In this document: positions 7,327-15,498 of the stretch, one piece after another | Layout: the number at the start of each line of letters is the position of its first letter | Numbering within the stretch: the first letter of the stretch is position 1 | NCBI GenBank assembly: GCA_934476315.1 | Contig: CAKSNQ010000001.1 | Location: 1-64,000, forward strand | Source: an uncultured Eubacteriales bacterium | GTDB taxonomy: Bacteria; Bacillota; Clostridia; Oscillospirales; CAG-272 | DNA: 64,000 nucleotides | Reading direction: 5' to 3' | Notes under the pieces: model-generated | Databases searched by the model: none | Seen by the model: only the letters and a program-made list of their open reading frames with translations | What the model was told of the DNA's origin: nothing | Program-made: the position numbers and the translations under genes

Positions 7327-8832
7327 ATGAAAAAAAGCATTTGGTTGCGAATTGCCTTGCTTGCGCTGGCGGCATTGATGCTGGTATCGTGCTTTGTTGC
7401 CTGCAAGAAGCCGGACGACCCGAACAATCCGAACAAACCGGATAACCCGGACAATCCGGACAACCCGGACGATCCCGATGATCCGACGGATGTGGATTAT
7501 CTGCTCACACTGCCCAAGAAGGATTGGGGCGACACCTTTACCTGGTTGCTCGAAACCGGAGCGGAAAGTGCGCAGATCATCAAGGAAGAGGACGCCATCG
7601 AGACCATCGACGTGGCGATCTACAACCGTAATACGCGTGTCGAAGAGTACCTCGGCTGCACCATTGACTACGTTTCCACGAATGGCGGATGGTCTCAGCA
7701 GGCGAACTATGCGACCTATGTCCGCAACAGTGTCTCGGTGTCCGACTATCAGTTCGACGCCCTGTCCGTGTATGGCTGTCTTGCCGCTCCCATGGCGGTT
7801 GAGGGCCTGTTCTACAACCTTCTGACGCTGGAGAACATGGATGTCAGAAACGAGTGGTGGGCACAGGGTCTGGTGGACTGCAACATCGTTTACGACGGAC
7901 TCTACATGATTACCGGTGATATCGCGCTGTCCATGTGGCAGAGCATGTACGCACTCTTCTTCAGCAAGACCTTGGCAGAGAACCATGGTCTGACATATCT
8001 GTACCAAATGGTTCGTGACGGTGACTGGACGCTGGAGAATATGATGGAGTGTGCCTCTCTTGTGTCCGTGGATAACGGCGACGATAAGTGGGATGAAAAC
8101 GATACTTACGGTCTCCTGCTCAACTGCCACTGCCTGCGCAGCTGGGTGACGAATTTCGATATTCCTGTCACGACGCGTCAGGACGACGGCAGCTATAAGA
8201 TGACCATGCAGTCCAAGCGTACCGAGGACATTTACGCCGACATTTACAACTATCTGTACGGCGGTACCTACGCGTTCATCGACAGCCGCCCCGGTATGGA
8301 CGGTTCGGTCGAGCTGATTCTCCCGATGTTCAAGGAGGACAGAGGTCTGTTCCTCAATACTACTCTTTGGCGTGCAAACGAGATGCGCGATATGGAGACG
8401 GAGTATGGTATCCTGCCCATGGCGAAGTATGATGAGGATCAAGAGGATTACCACACGTTCGTCTCGGACGGTTCACAGATGGTTGCTGTCCCCTCCACGA
8501 CCGAGGTTCCCGGCTTCACGGGCGCCGTTCTGGAAGCGCTTGGCGCCGAGGGTAAGTACTCTCTGGTTCCCACCTACTACGATGTCGTTCTCAAGGGTCG
8601 TTCCACCAAGGACGATGATTCCAAGGAAATGATCGACCGTGTTCGCGACGCCGTAACGTACGAGTTCGGATTCACGCACATGGTGTCTCTGGGCTATCCT
8701 TACTCGCTGTTCGGCGACAGTCTCGGAAGAAAGAGCTCGACCAGTTTCGCACCGTTGTACGAGGGCAGGAGCAGCGTGTTCGAAGAAAATATGAAGAAGA
8801 TCATGGAAGGCTACGCTAAGCTCACCGAGTGA
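7327..8832 (+). CDS. Extracellular solute-binding lipoprotein, sugar-ABC type, orphan
   Basis: This is a likely substrate-capture lipoprotein of carbohydrate ABC-transporter type. A signal peptide with lipobox LVSC (Cys22; FVAC at Cys27 is an alternative) is followed by a D/N/P-rich linker (KPDDPNNPNKPDNPD and on) to about residue 55. The mature part has features of family-1 binding proteins: alternating lobes, aromatic-rich segments (WWAQGLVDCNIVYDGLYMI, GDWTLENMMECASLV), an EF-hand-like DNGDDKWDEND loop and a late EYGILPMAKYDEDQEDY block. GGAGG precedes the ATG. No permease or ATPase gene is adjacent, so it is an orphan or works with a transporter elsewhere. It has its own promoter and terminator. 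The linker closely resembles that of the 1,485-residue lipoprotein at 10876. Confidence 0.8.
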   Translation: MKKSIWLRIALLALAALMLVSCFVACKKPDDPNNPNKPDNPDNPDNPDDPDDPTDVDYLLTLPKKDWGDTFTWLLETGAESAQIIKEEDAIETIDVAIYNRNTRVEEYLGCTIDYVSTNGGWSQQANYATYVRNSVSVSDYQFDALSVYGCLAAPMAVEGLFYNLLTLENMDVRNEWWAQGLVDCNIVYDGLYMITGDIALSMWQSMYALFFSKTLAENHGLTYLYQMVRDGDWTLENMMECASLVSVDNGDDKWDENDTYGLLLNCHCLRSWVTNFDIPVTTRQDDGSYKMTMQSKRTEDIYADIYNYLYGGTYAFIDSRPGMDGSVELILPMFKEDRGLFLNTTLWRANEMRDMETEYGILPMAKYDEDQEDYHTFVSDGSQMVAVPSTTEVPGFTGAVLEALGAEGKYSLVPTYYDVVLKGRSTKDDDSKEMIDRVRDAVTYEFGFTHMVSLGYPYSLFGDSLGRKSSTSFAPLYEGRSSVFEENMKKIMEGYAKLTE

Positions 8833-8856
8833 TCCTCGCAAGTGAATAGCAACTCC

Positions 8857-8888
8857 GGGCGGTCGCATAAATGTGCGACCGCCCTTTC
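8857..8888 (+). terminator. Terminator after the solute-binding protein gene
   Basis: GGGCGGTCGCA, a short loop and TGCGACCGCCC are followed by TTTC. It lies about 25 bp after the stop codon. Confidence 0.85.
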
Positions 8889-8992
8889 AAAATCGTCGCC
8901 CCAGCAAAACGCCTGACGGGAGCCGCCGGGATTGCAAGAGCTGTGTTTTGTCGCGGGGAGCTTGAAAATCCACGCACGAGGGGGGCGGCGGC

Positions 8993-9160
8993 AAAATGCC
9001 GGTCGGGATTCCGGCATTTTTGCGCGATCTTGGTCGTTTTTGCCCTCGTATCCTTGACTTTTCCGCCTTTTGGAGGGCAAAACGGCGGCGCTGTGCCGCC
9101 GAGACCAACGTCGTCGGGGGTGTTAAAAAATTCATTTGAATTTTTTAACACCCCCTTTTT
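8993..9160 (+). repeat. Dispersed intergenic element, copy 2 (no left hairpin)
   Basis: The core starts at 8993 with the hairpin AAAATGCCGG/CCGGCATTTT. It continues through TTGCGCGATCTTGGTCG, an internal GGCGGC/GCCGCC hairpin and GAGACCAACGTCGTCG. The right terminal hairpin is at 9116-9155 (GGGGGTGTTAAAAAATTC with GAATTTTTTAACACCCCC), followed by T5. The left terminal hairpin seen in copies 1, 3, 4 and 5 is missing; a gene terminator sits upstream instead. It lies between the solute-binding protein gene and spoIVA, in the same direction as both. Confidence 0.85.
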
Positions 9161-9187
9161 ACTTTCCGAAAAATTTTCTCTCCGGCG

Positions 9188-9216
9188 GCATATCCGCGGA
9201 CGCGCCGTCATAGGAT
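9188..9216 (+). promoter_or_regulatory. Candidate sigma-E promoter of spoIVA
   Basis: GCATATC (9188-9194) and CATAGGAT (9209-9216) are separated by 14 bp. This resembles the mother-cell sigma-E consensus (KMATATT, 13-15 bp, CATACAMT). spoIVA is sigma-E dependent in Bacillus, and no sigma-A promoter is visible. This is inference from motif match and gene identity. Confidence 0.5.
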
Positions 9217-9262
9217 AGATTGAAACATTCAGTGAAATCTTCTGTATCGGAGGAAAATGAAG

Positions 9263-10741
9263 ATGGCGGAACAAGCGATCTATCGGGACATTGCGGCGCG
9301 GACAGGCGGGGAGATTTATATCGGGGTCGTCGGACCGGTCCGCACGGGAAAATCCACCTTTATCAAACGCTTTATGGAGGCGCTGGTGCTGCCCGGCATC
9401 CGGGACAGCTACGCGAGGGAGCGCGCAAAAGATGAGCTTCCGCAGTCGGCGGGCGGCAAAACTGTCATGACGACGGAACCGAAATTCATCCCGGACGAGG
9501 CGGTCGCCGTGGAGCTGTCCGACGGCGTGACGGCACGGGTACGCATGGTGGATTGCGTCGGGTACCTCGTTCCCGATGTCCTCGGGACCGTGGAGGACGG
9601 TCAGCCGCGCATGGTCCGGACGCCGTGGCAGGAGGAGCCGATGCCCTTTGTGCAGGCGGCGGAGCTGGGGACACGCAAGGTCATTCACGACCATGCGACC
9701 ATCGGGATGCTCGTGACGACGGACGGAAGCATTGGCGAGATTCCGCGCGCGGCGTACGTGGAGGCGGAGGAGCGCATCGTCAGCGAGCTGAAAGCGCTCG
9801 GTAAGCCCTTTGCCGTGATCCTCAACACAGCGGACCCCGCGGCGCAAAGCGCCATCGCGCTGGCGTACGAGCTGGAGTCGAAATACGGCGTCCCGGTGGC
9901 GCTGGTCAACTGCCTGAACCTGAACGGCGAGGACATCCGGCATATTCTGGAGATGGTGCTCCACGAATTTCCGGTCCACGAGATCACCCTGCAACTGCCC
10001 GCGTGGACGACGGCGCTCGACCCGACGCACCGCATCCGACAGTCGCTGGACGGCGCCATCCGCAAATGCGCGGCGAAGATCGGCAAGGTCGGGGACGTTC
10101 CGGAGGCGTTTGAGGAGCTGGAGCAGAATGAGTACGTCGCCCGCACGGAAATCGGGCAGATCAATCTCGGGAATGGGTGCGCCGACATTCGCGTGGCGCT
10201 GGACGACGGGCTGTATTACGACGTGATCGGCGAGATGACGGGCTTTGAGGTGCACGGGGAAGAGGAGCTGATCCGCCTGTTGTCCTCACTTTCCGAAATG
10301 AAAGCGCAGTACGACAAGGTTGCGGACGCTCTGCGTGCCGCCAATGAAAACGGATACGGAATCGTGATGCCGGAGGTCGAGGACTTGCGGCTGGAGGAAC
10401 CGGAGATTGTGAAACAGCCGGGTGGCTACGGAGTTCATCTGCGGGCGTCAGCGCAGTCCATCCACATGATCCGCGCCAACATCGAGACTGAAATCAACCC
10501 CATCGTCGGCACAGAACAACAGTCGGAGGATCTGGTCAAATATATGCTGAAGGAATTTGAGCAGGACCCGAAATCCATCTGGCAATCCAACCTGTTCGGA
10601 AGGACGCTGTATGACCTGGTGAACGACGGGCTTCATTCCAAGCTCGACCACATGCCGCCGGAGTCCCGCGCGCGGCTGTCTGAAACGCTGGAGCGGATTG
10701 TCAATGAGGGAAGCAACGGTCTGATTTGTATTTTGCTTTGA
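9263..10741 (+). CDS. spoIVA: Stage IV sporulation protein A, spore coat morphogenetic ATPase
   Basis: SpoIVA polymerises on the outer forespore membrane using ATP hydrolysis and forms the basement layer for coat assembly. The N-terminus IYRDIAARTGGEIYIGVVGPVRTGKSTF contains the Walker A motif (GPVRTGKS). Downstream blocks are RVRMVDCVGYLVPD, the TrmE/GTPase-like TDGSIGEIPR, and KPFAVILNTADP in place of a NKxD motif. The C-terminus (FGRTLYDLVNDGLHSKLDHMP, NGLICILL) is typical for membrane targeting. The start at 9263 has GGAGG 9 nt upstream and gives 492 residues, the Bacillus subtilis length. The ATG at 9257 is too close to the ribosome binding site. This gene is the main evidence that the host forms endospores. 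Confidence 0.97.
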   Translation: MAEQAIYRDIAARTGGEIYIGVVGPVRTGKSTFIKRFMEALVLPGIRDSYARERAKDELPQSAGGKTVMTTEPKFIPDEAVAVELSDGVTARVRMVDCVGYLVPDVLGTVEDGQPRMVRTPWQEEPMPFVQAAELGTRKVIHDHATIGMLVTTDGSIGEIPRAAYVEAEERIVSELKALGKPFAVILNTADPAAQSAIALAYELESKYGVPVALVNCLNLNGEDIRHILEMVLHEFPVHEITLQLPAWTTALDPTHRIRQSLDGAIRKCAAKIGKVGDVPEAFEELEQNEYVARTEIGQINLGNGCADIRVALDDGLYYDVIGEMTGFEVHGEEELIRLLSSLSEMKAQYDKVADALRAANENGYGIVMPEVEDLRLEEPEIVKQPGGYGVHLRASAQSIHMIRANIETEINPIVGTEQQSEDLVKYMLKEFEQDPKSIWQSNLFGRTLYDLVNDGLHSKLDHMPPESRARLSETLERIVNEGSNGLICILL

Positions 10742-10751
10742 ACACTTCTTG

Positions 10752-10781
10752 GGCGGTGGGCGGATATCCACCGCCTTTTTT
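10752..10781 (+). terminator. Terminator after spoIVA
   Basis: GGCGGTGG and CCACCGCC flank an 8-nt loop and are followed by six T. Confidence 0.88.
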
Positions 10782-10801
10782 GATAATTTTGAACAATGTG
10801 C

Positions 10802-10831
10802 TTGACATTTACTTGTTAAATATGATATAAT
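10802..10831 (+). promoter_or_regulatory. Promoter of the 1,485-residue lipoprotein
   Basis: TTGACA (10802-10807), an 18-bp spacer and TATAAT (10826-10831). The AGGAGAG ribosome binding site lies just before the start at 10876. Confidence 0.82.
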
Positions 10832-10875
10832 AAAATGAAATTTTTTTCAAAAAGCAAGGAGAGCGAGAAAAACAC

Positions 10876-13800
10876 ATGAAAAAACGGGCACTTCGCTTCA
10901 TGATTTGCATAGTGTGTCTGGCGCTTCTGGTCGGACTTGTGGCGTGCAAGCCTCAGACCCCGAATAATCCGGATCATCCGGACAATCCGGACGACCCAAA
11001 CAATCCGGATAACCCGGATAACCCGGACGATCCGATTCAGAATCTGACGGACAAACTCAGTGAAAGAGGGTACAGAATTGTGAATGGTTCGGCTTTGCAC
11101 GCGGACGGCGACTTGCCGGAGGGATTCACCGAGAGCATCAACCGCTATATCACGGAGTATGACGCCTATCGGGTGGACGGCGCGAAAACCGTGATGCAGA
11201 CCTCCAAGAAGTATTCGGACGAATCCCGTCTGAATATTGACGGCGCAATGGTGTACGCCGATTCCAAGGAGGCGGTGGACGAGCTGTTCCCCTCGTGGCG
11301 TTCCCAGCGCAGCAAGTACAGCCTCTCCATGATGTGCAGTATCAACCGCGCCAAGATGGAATACTGGTCGGCGCACCGCGGTGAAATCCTTGTCAACCGG
11401 CAGGGCGAGCTTGCCAACCATTCCGGCGGTGAGAACGGACTGTACTTTGTGGAGACGACCGATACCTGGGTGGAGTATCGCTGGGAGTTCATCTCCTACG
11501 CGCTGGAAAAGCTCCAGCTGGACGCCGTGGTTTTTGAGGAACCCGACCTGCTTCTTCCGTATTTTTATTCGGATGCGTTCAAGGCGGAGTGGAAAACCTA
11601 CTACGGTACCGCGTGGGAGGACCCGATCTCCTCGACGGACGCGATGTTCAAGTGCGCGCGCCTGCGTGTACATATGATGGACCGCTTCCTGACCGAGATG
11701 GCGAACCGCATCCATGAGGTCAACCCGGACATCAAGGTCTACCTTGCCTGCCACTCCACGCCCAGCTATACCGCGATTGCGGTGACGGCGGGAATCAATA
11801 CCTACATGGCGTCCGGCGCACTTGACGGACTGATCGGGCAGACGTGGACGGATACCTCGTCGGTCAAGCTGTTGCAGAACGGTGAGTCCTTTGTCAATGA
11901 ATACATGGCGTCGTTCATCGGATACGCGTCGTATGTGGACGTGGCGGGGGACCTGCCGCTGTACACGCTGACCGACCCGATGGGAGATGGCGTGACGGTT
12001 GGCGCGGGCAGGAGGGAGCAGGACTACCGCCCGCAGTATTTCCACAACGTGGTCGCCGAGCTGATGCAGCCCGAGATCAACCGCTTTGAGGCGGTTGTGT
12101 GGCCGCACCGCGCGTTTGAATCGGCGTCCAGCAGTTACCGGACAATTCAGCTTGCGATCAACAGCGCGCTCCGCGAGGTCGCCGGGAAGAAGGTCACGCT
12201 CAGTGCGGGAACGCCCGGTATTGCCTACCTTTTGTCGGATTCCTTCTCGTGGAACGACCAAGGCTCGGCAAAGGGCTGGTCGCTGTCCTCCAAGAACGCA
12301 ATCAGCGGCGTGACGTTGCCGCTGATCAGCGACGGAATCCCGCTCAAGATCAAGGCGATGGAAATGGTTCACACCGCGGATGACCTGGCGGACGTCAGGA
12401 TCCTTCTGATTTCGTGGGATTGCCAGAAGCCGCTGTCCGAGGATGTCTGCCGCGCGATTGCCGACTGGATTAAAAAGGGCGGCGTTGCCGTGTATGTCGG
12501 CGGCAGCGATTCCTTTGAAAACTTGCAGAACGAGTGGTGGGCGTCCGGCGGCTCGCCGCTTCAGGCGCTGCTTGATATGCTGGAGCTGGACATTCACGTC
12601 GGACAGGCGTCGATCACATCGTCCGACCGTCTGGTTGCCGGGGCGCTGGCCGCACAGCTGACCTATAAGACGACCTATAATTCGCGCGTCCTCGCGTTTG
12701 AGGGCGGCGACGTTTCCTCTCTCATGCGTCTGGGCAAAAATGTGGTCGGAATCGACCAGGCGGCGGGTGAGGGATGCCTGATTGCCGTGGGCATCCCGTC
12801 GGCGCATTTTGCCGAGGTGACCGGAACGGACGCAATGCGGGCGCTGGTCTCCTACGCCTGCGATCATACCGACACCCCGTATGAATCCGCAACGCTGACA
12901 TGGGCGAAGCGTGGCAATGTCGTTGCGGCGCACGCCTTTGAGAAGAGCGCGCTGGGCGGAACGTTCCTGAATCTGTTCGATGAAGAGCTGACCGTCCACC
13001 ACGGCTATGCGCTGGCGGCAGGGGAGAGCGCGCTTCTATACGACGTGACCGACCTTGATCTGTCCGTTCCGCGCGTCGCGTACGTCGGCGGCGAGCTGGA
13101 CGCGAGCACACTCGCGGAATCGGCGGATAAGACGCTTCTGACCGTCAAGGGTCCGATCGGCACCAATCTTCCCGTGCGGATTCTTTGCCGGGACGGTGTT
13201 TACCCGCAGTCCGTGACCGTCACCAACGCCCGTGGGAAGTCGCAGGAATTTGACTGGAGCTGGGACAACGAGACCGATGCATTGCTCGTGTACGCTTCGG
13301 GAAATATCACCGGTTCGATCATCACGGTGACGTGGGGCGACAAAAAGATGGACGACCGCGCGTTGAGCGTGAATGATGAGATCAGCCATTACGAGGAGCT
13401 GAACGTGGATTGGGCTTCGCGCCTTCCGAACGCTGCCCGCCTGACTATCCCGGTCGATCAGTACAGCCTGGACGACGCGGCGTTTATCCTCCGGGACACC
13501 GCGCTGAGCAACGAAAACTCCAAATTCTGCGACAACGACCGCGAGCTGATCTACGCTTTCGATCTTGCCACCTATAAGAACGCGGTGGTCGCGCTGACCA
13601 TTTGCAACAACTACGTCGTGGACGTCTCCGCAGACGGTAAGAACTGGACGACCATCTACAACTTCGAAAAAGTCAACGGCGTCCGCGTTTCGGCGGCGAC
13701 CAACGTGGCTGTCCTCGGCGTCTCCGCGGAAAAATATGCGCCGGGCGCAGAGAAGCTCTACATCCGCGTGCGCAATTCCGACACAACGAAGGGCTGGGGC

Positions 13801-15333
13801 GCGGGACTGCGGCAGTTCACAATATATTATGAGGGAAAGAACCCGAATGTCGATCCGAAGAATTACGCGCCGACGCACTTCGATTCGTCGATCTACCGCG
13901 ATTATCAGTCGCTTTTCGTCCCGACCGATTCCGCGCACGCGCAGGCGGATGCCGAGTTCCTGGTCGCCGAAATGAGCAACGCGGCAGCAACCGCAAGCTG
14001 CAAGTACTGCGATAAGAGAACGCGCATCGTCTGGAAGTTTGATCTTGAAAAGTACCCGCACGCCGTGGTGGCGTTCAACCTGTCGCAGAATTACCTCCTG
14101 GAGGTTTCGACGGACGGCAAGAACTGGACGACCGTGCAGAATTATGAAATTGCGAACGGTTCGCGGATCAACGGCTCCACCAATACGGCGTGCGTCGCCG
14201 TCTCCGCGGAAAAGTACGCGAAGGGCGCGCAGACCATGTACGTCCGCCTCTCCAACTCGGATATTACCCAGGGCTTTGGCGGACGCGTCTCCGACTTCAC
14301 CCTCTACTATACGCACGGCGAGCCGGTCGTGGAACCCGAGACGCCGGTCGAGCCGGAGGAGCCGGAACAGCCCGGTTATGCACCGATCGACGTAGACTAT
14401 GACACCGAATACGCCGACCTTGACCGACTTCATGTCGTGACCAACCTCGCCCACCTGGACAATGATATCGCCTTCCGTCAGAAGGGCTCGAGCGCCCTGG
14501 TCAGCGAGCGAAACAAGTATTGCGACAAGGCGACACAGCTCATCTATTGGTTTGATCTCGGCGCATTTCCGCACGCCGCCATCTCGCTGGAGGTTGCGCA
14601 GAATTACCTGATCGAGGTTTCCACCGACGGTCAGAACTGGCTGGTCGTGCAGGATTACGCCGCCCGGAACGGTGAGCGCATCCGGAACGCCTCCAACCGG
14701 ACGTGCGTCGGCATCCCGGCGGACATCTACGCCAAGGGCGCGGAGTCGCTGTATATCCGCCTTGCCAATGCCGACACCACAACCGGCTTTGGAACCGCCA
14801 TTTACGGCTTTACCGTCTACTACCGCGGGGATGAAGCAACGCGCGAGCAGCTTCCTCCCGAGGACGACGACAGCTATATCCCGACGGTCTTTGACCCGGC
14901 TCCGTATGCAGACTACGAGACGCTGACCGTTCTGACCAATCAGGCGCACGAGAATGACGACGCCGCGTTCGTCGTCCGCTCCACGGCGCAGTCGGGCGCT
15001 CAGATCAAGTATTGCGACACGAACCGCGAGATCATCTATCGGTTCGACCTGAAAACCTATAAGAATGCCGTCGTCGCCATGCAGATCAGCCAGAATTATC
15101 TGTTGCAGGTCTCGACGGACGGGGAAAACTGGATGACTGTTCAGAACTTCGAGGAAGTGAACGGCTACCGGATCACATATTCTTCCTCTTTCCCGAACAT
15201 GGTCATGGTGGGGCTCCTCTCCGAGAAGTACGCCAAGGACGCGGATGCGCTGTACGTTCGCCTTGCCAACAGCGACGTGACCAAGGGAATGGGCGGAGGC
15301 ATCCACCGGTTTACCATCTACTATCAGAAATAA
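10876..15333 (+). CDS. Giant surface lipoprotein: hydrolase-like barrel plus four discoidin-like repeats
   Basis: The function is unproven; the architecture suggests a cell-attached glycan-active or glycan-binding protein. A signal peptide with lipobox LVAC (Cys24) is followed by a PDNPDDP linker to about residue 55. Residues about 60-430 look like a TIM-barrel glycoside-hydrolase-type fold (LDAVVFEEPDLLLPYFY, DIKVYLACHSTPSYTAI, GLIGQTWTD). Residues about 490-640 resemble the glutamine-amidotransferase-like domain that follows the barrel in GH42-type enzymes (DVRILLISWD, IADWIKKGGVAVYVGG). From about 833 to the end are four repeats of roughly 150 residues: starts near 833, 1000, 1170 and 1335. 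Each contains blocks like KYCDKxTxxxxxFDL, QNYLLEVSTDGKNWTTVQ, ADTLYVRLxNSDxTxGxG and FTIYY, similar to F5/8 C (discoidin) carbohydrate-binding modules. It has its own promoter and terminator. Its linker is shared with the solute-binding protein at 7327. Confidence 0.78.
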   Translation: MKKRALRFMICIVCLALLVGLVACKPQTPNNPDHPDNPDDPNNPDNPDNPDDPIQNLTDKLSERGYRIVNGSALHADGDLPEGFTESINRYITEYDAYRVDGAKTVMQTSKKYSDESRLNIDGAMVYADSKEAVDELFPSWRSQRSKYSLSMMCSINRAKMEYWSAHRGEILVNRQGELANHSGGENGLYFVETTDTWVEYRWEFISYALEKLQLDAVVFEEPDLLLPYFYSDAFKAEWKTYYGTAWEDPISSTDAMFKCARLRVHMMDRFLTEMANRIHEVNPDIKVYLACHSTPSYTAIAVTAGINTYMASGALDGLIGQTWTDTSSVKLLQNGESFVNEYMASFIGYASYVDVAGDLPLYTLTDPMGDGVTVGAGRREQDYRPQYFHNVVAELMQPEINRFEAVVWPHRAFESASSSYRTIQLAINSALREVAGKKVTLSAGTPGIAYLLSDSFSWNDQGSAKGWSLSSKNAISGVTLPLISDGIPLKIKAMEMVHTADDLADVRILLISWDCQKPLSEDVCRAIADWIKKGGVAVYVGGSDSFENLQNEWWASGGSPLQALLDMLELDIHVGQASITSSDRLVAGALAAQLTYKTTYNSRVLAFEGGDVSSLMRLGKNVVGIDQAAGEGCLIAVGIPSAHFAEVTGTDAMRALVSYACDHTDTPYESATLTWAKRGNVVAAHAFEKSALGGTFLNLFDEELTVHHGYALAAGESALLYDVTDLDLSVPRVAYVGGELDASTLAESADKTLLTVKGPIGTNLPVRILCRDGVYPQSVTVTNARGKSQEFDWSWDNETDALLVYASGNITGSIITVTWGDKKMDDRALSVNDEISHYEELNVDWASRLPNAARLTIPVDQYSLDDAAFILRDTALSNENSKFCDNDRELIYAFDLATYKNAVVALTICNNYVVDVSADGKNWTTIYNFEKVNGVRVSAATNVAVLGVSAEKYAPGAEKLYIRVRNSDTTKGWGAGLRQFTIYYEGKNPNVDPKNYAPTHFDSSIYRDYQSLFVPTDSAHAQADAEFLVAEMSNAAATASCKYCDKRTRIVWKFDLEKYPHAVVAFNLSQNYLLEVSTDGKNWTTVQNYEIANGSRINGSTNTACVAVSAEKYAKGAQTMYVRLSNSDITQGFGGRVSDFTLYYTHGEPVVEPETPVEPEEPEQPGYAPIDVDYDTEYADLDRLHVVTNLAHLDNDIAFRQKGSSALVSERNKYCDKATQLIYWFDLGAFPHAAISLEVAQNYLIEVSTDGQNWLVVQDYAARNGERIRNASNRTCVGIPADIYAKGAESLYIRLANADTTTGFGTAIYGFTVYYRGDEATREQLPPEDDDSYIPTVFDPAPYADYETLTVLTNQAHENDDAAFVVRSTAQSGAQIKYCDTNREIIYRFDLKTYKNAVVAMQISQNYLLQVSTDGENWMTVQNFEEVNGYRITYSSSFPNMVMVGLLSEKYAKDADALYVRLANSDVTKGMGGGIHRFTIYYQK
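13375..15330 (+). repeat. Four tandem protein-level repeats in the giant lipoprotein
   Basis: Repeat units begin near 13375, 13870, 14395 and 14880. They share KYCD, NYLLEVSTDGKNW-type and LYVRLxNSDTTxG blocks at matching positions. The DNA is diverged between units, so this is an old duplication rather than a recent one. Confidence 0.75.
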
Positions 15334-15338
15334 TCCAG

Positions 15339-15378
15339 AGGGGAATCCCGTTTTCGTAAGAATTTCGGGATTCCCCTT
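15339..15378 (+). terminator. Terminator after the giant lipoprotein
   Basis: AGGGGAATCCCG and CGGGATTCCCCT form a 12-bp stem, but the following T run is short (TT). The 3' edge overlaps the -35 box of the pncB promoter. Confidence 0.65.
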
Positions 15379-15405
15379 GCATATGCGGCGAAAATGTGGT
15401 AAAAT
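15377..15405 (+). promoter_or_regulatory. Promoter of pncB
   Basis: TTGCAT (15377-15382), a 17-bp spacer and TAAAAT (15400-15405). It lies directly after the upstream terminator. Confidence 0.55.
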
Positions 15406-15498
15406 AAAAATAATTTTGCGGGCGGTTGCTTTGCCCGACACAGTGAAGAGCGCGCGTCGGAAAAAACCGGCGTCGGACGCGGGAAGGTTGTAATCAGA

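Noticed and set aside
10816..15441. Long open frames on the minus strand opposite the giant lipoprotein (10816-13002 and 13036-15441)
   Set aside because: They run antisense to a clear lipoprotein gene, lack ribosome binding sites, and have the arginine- and histidine-rich composition of GC-rich shadow frames.
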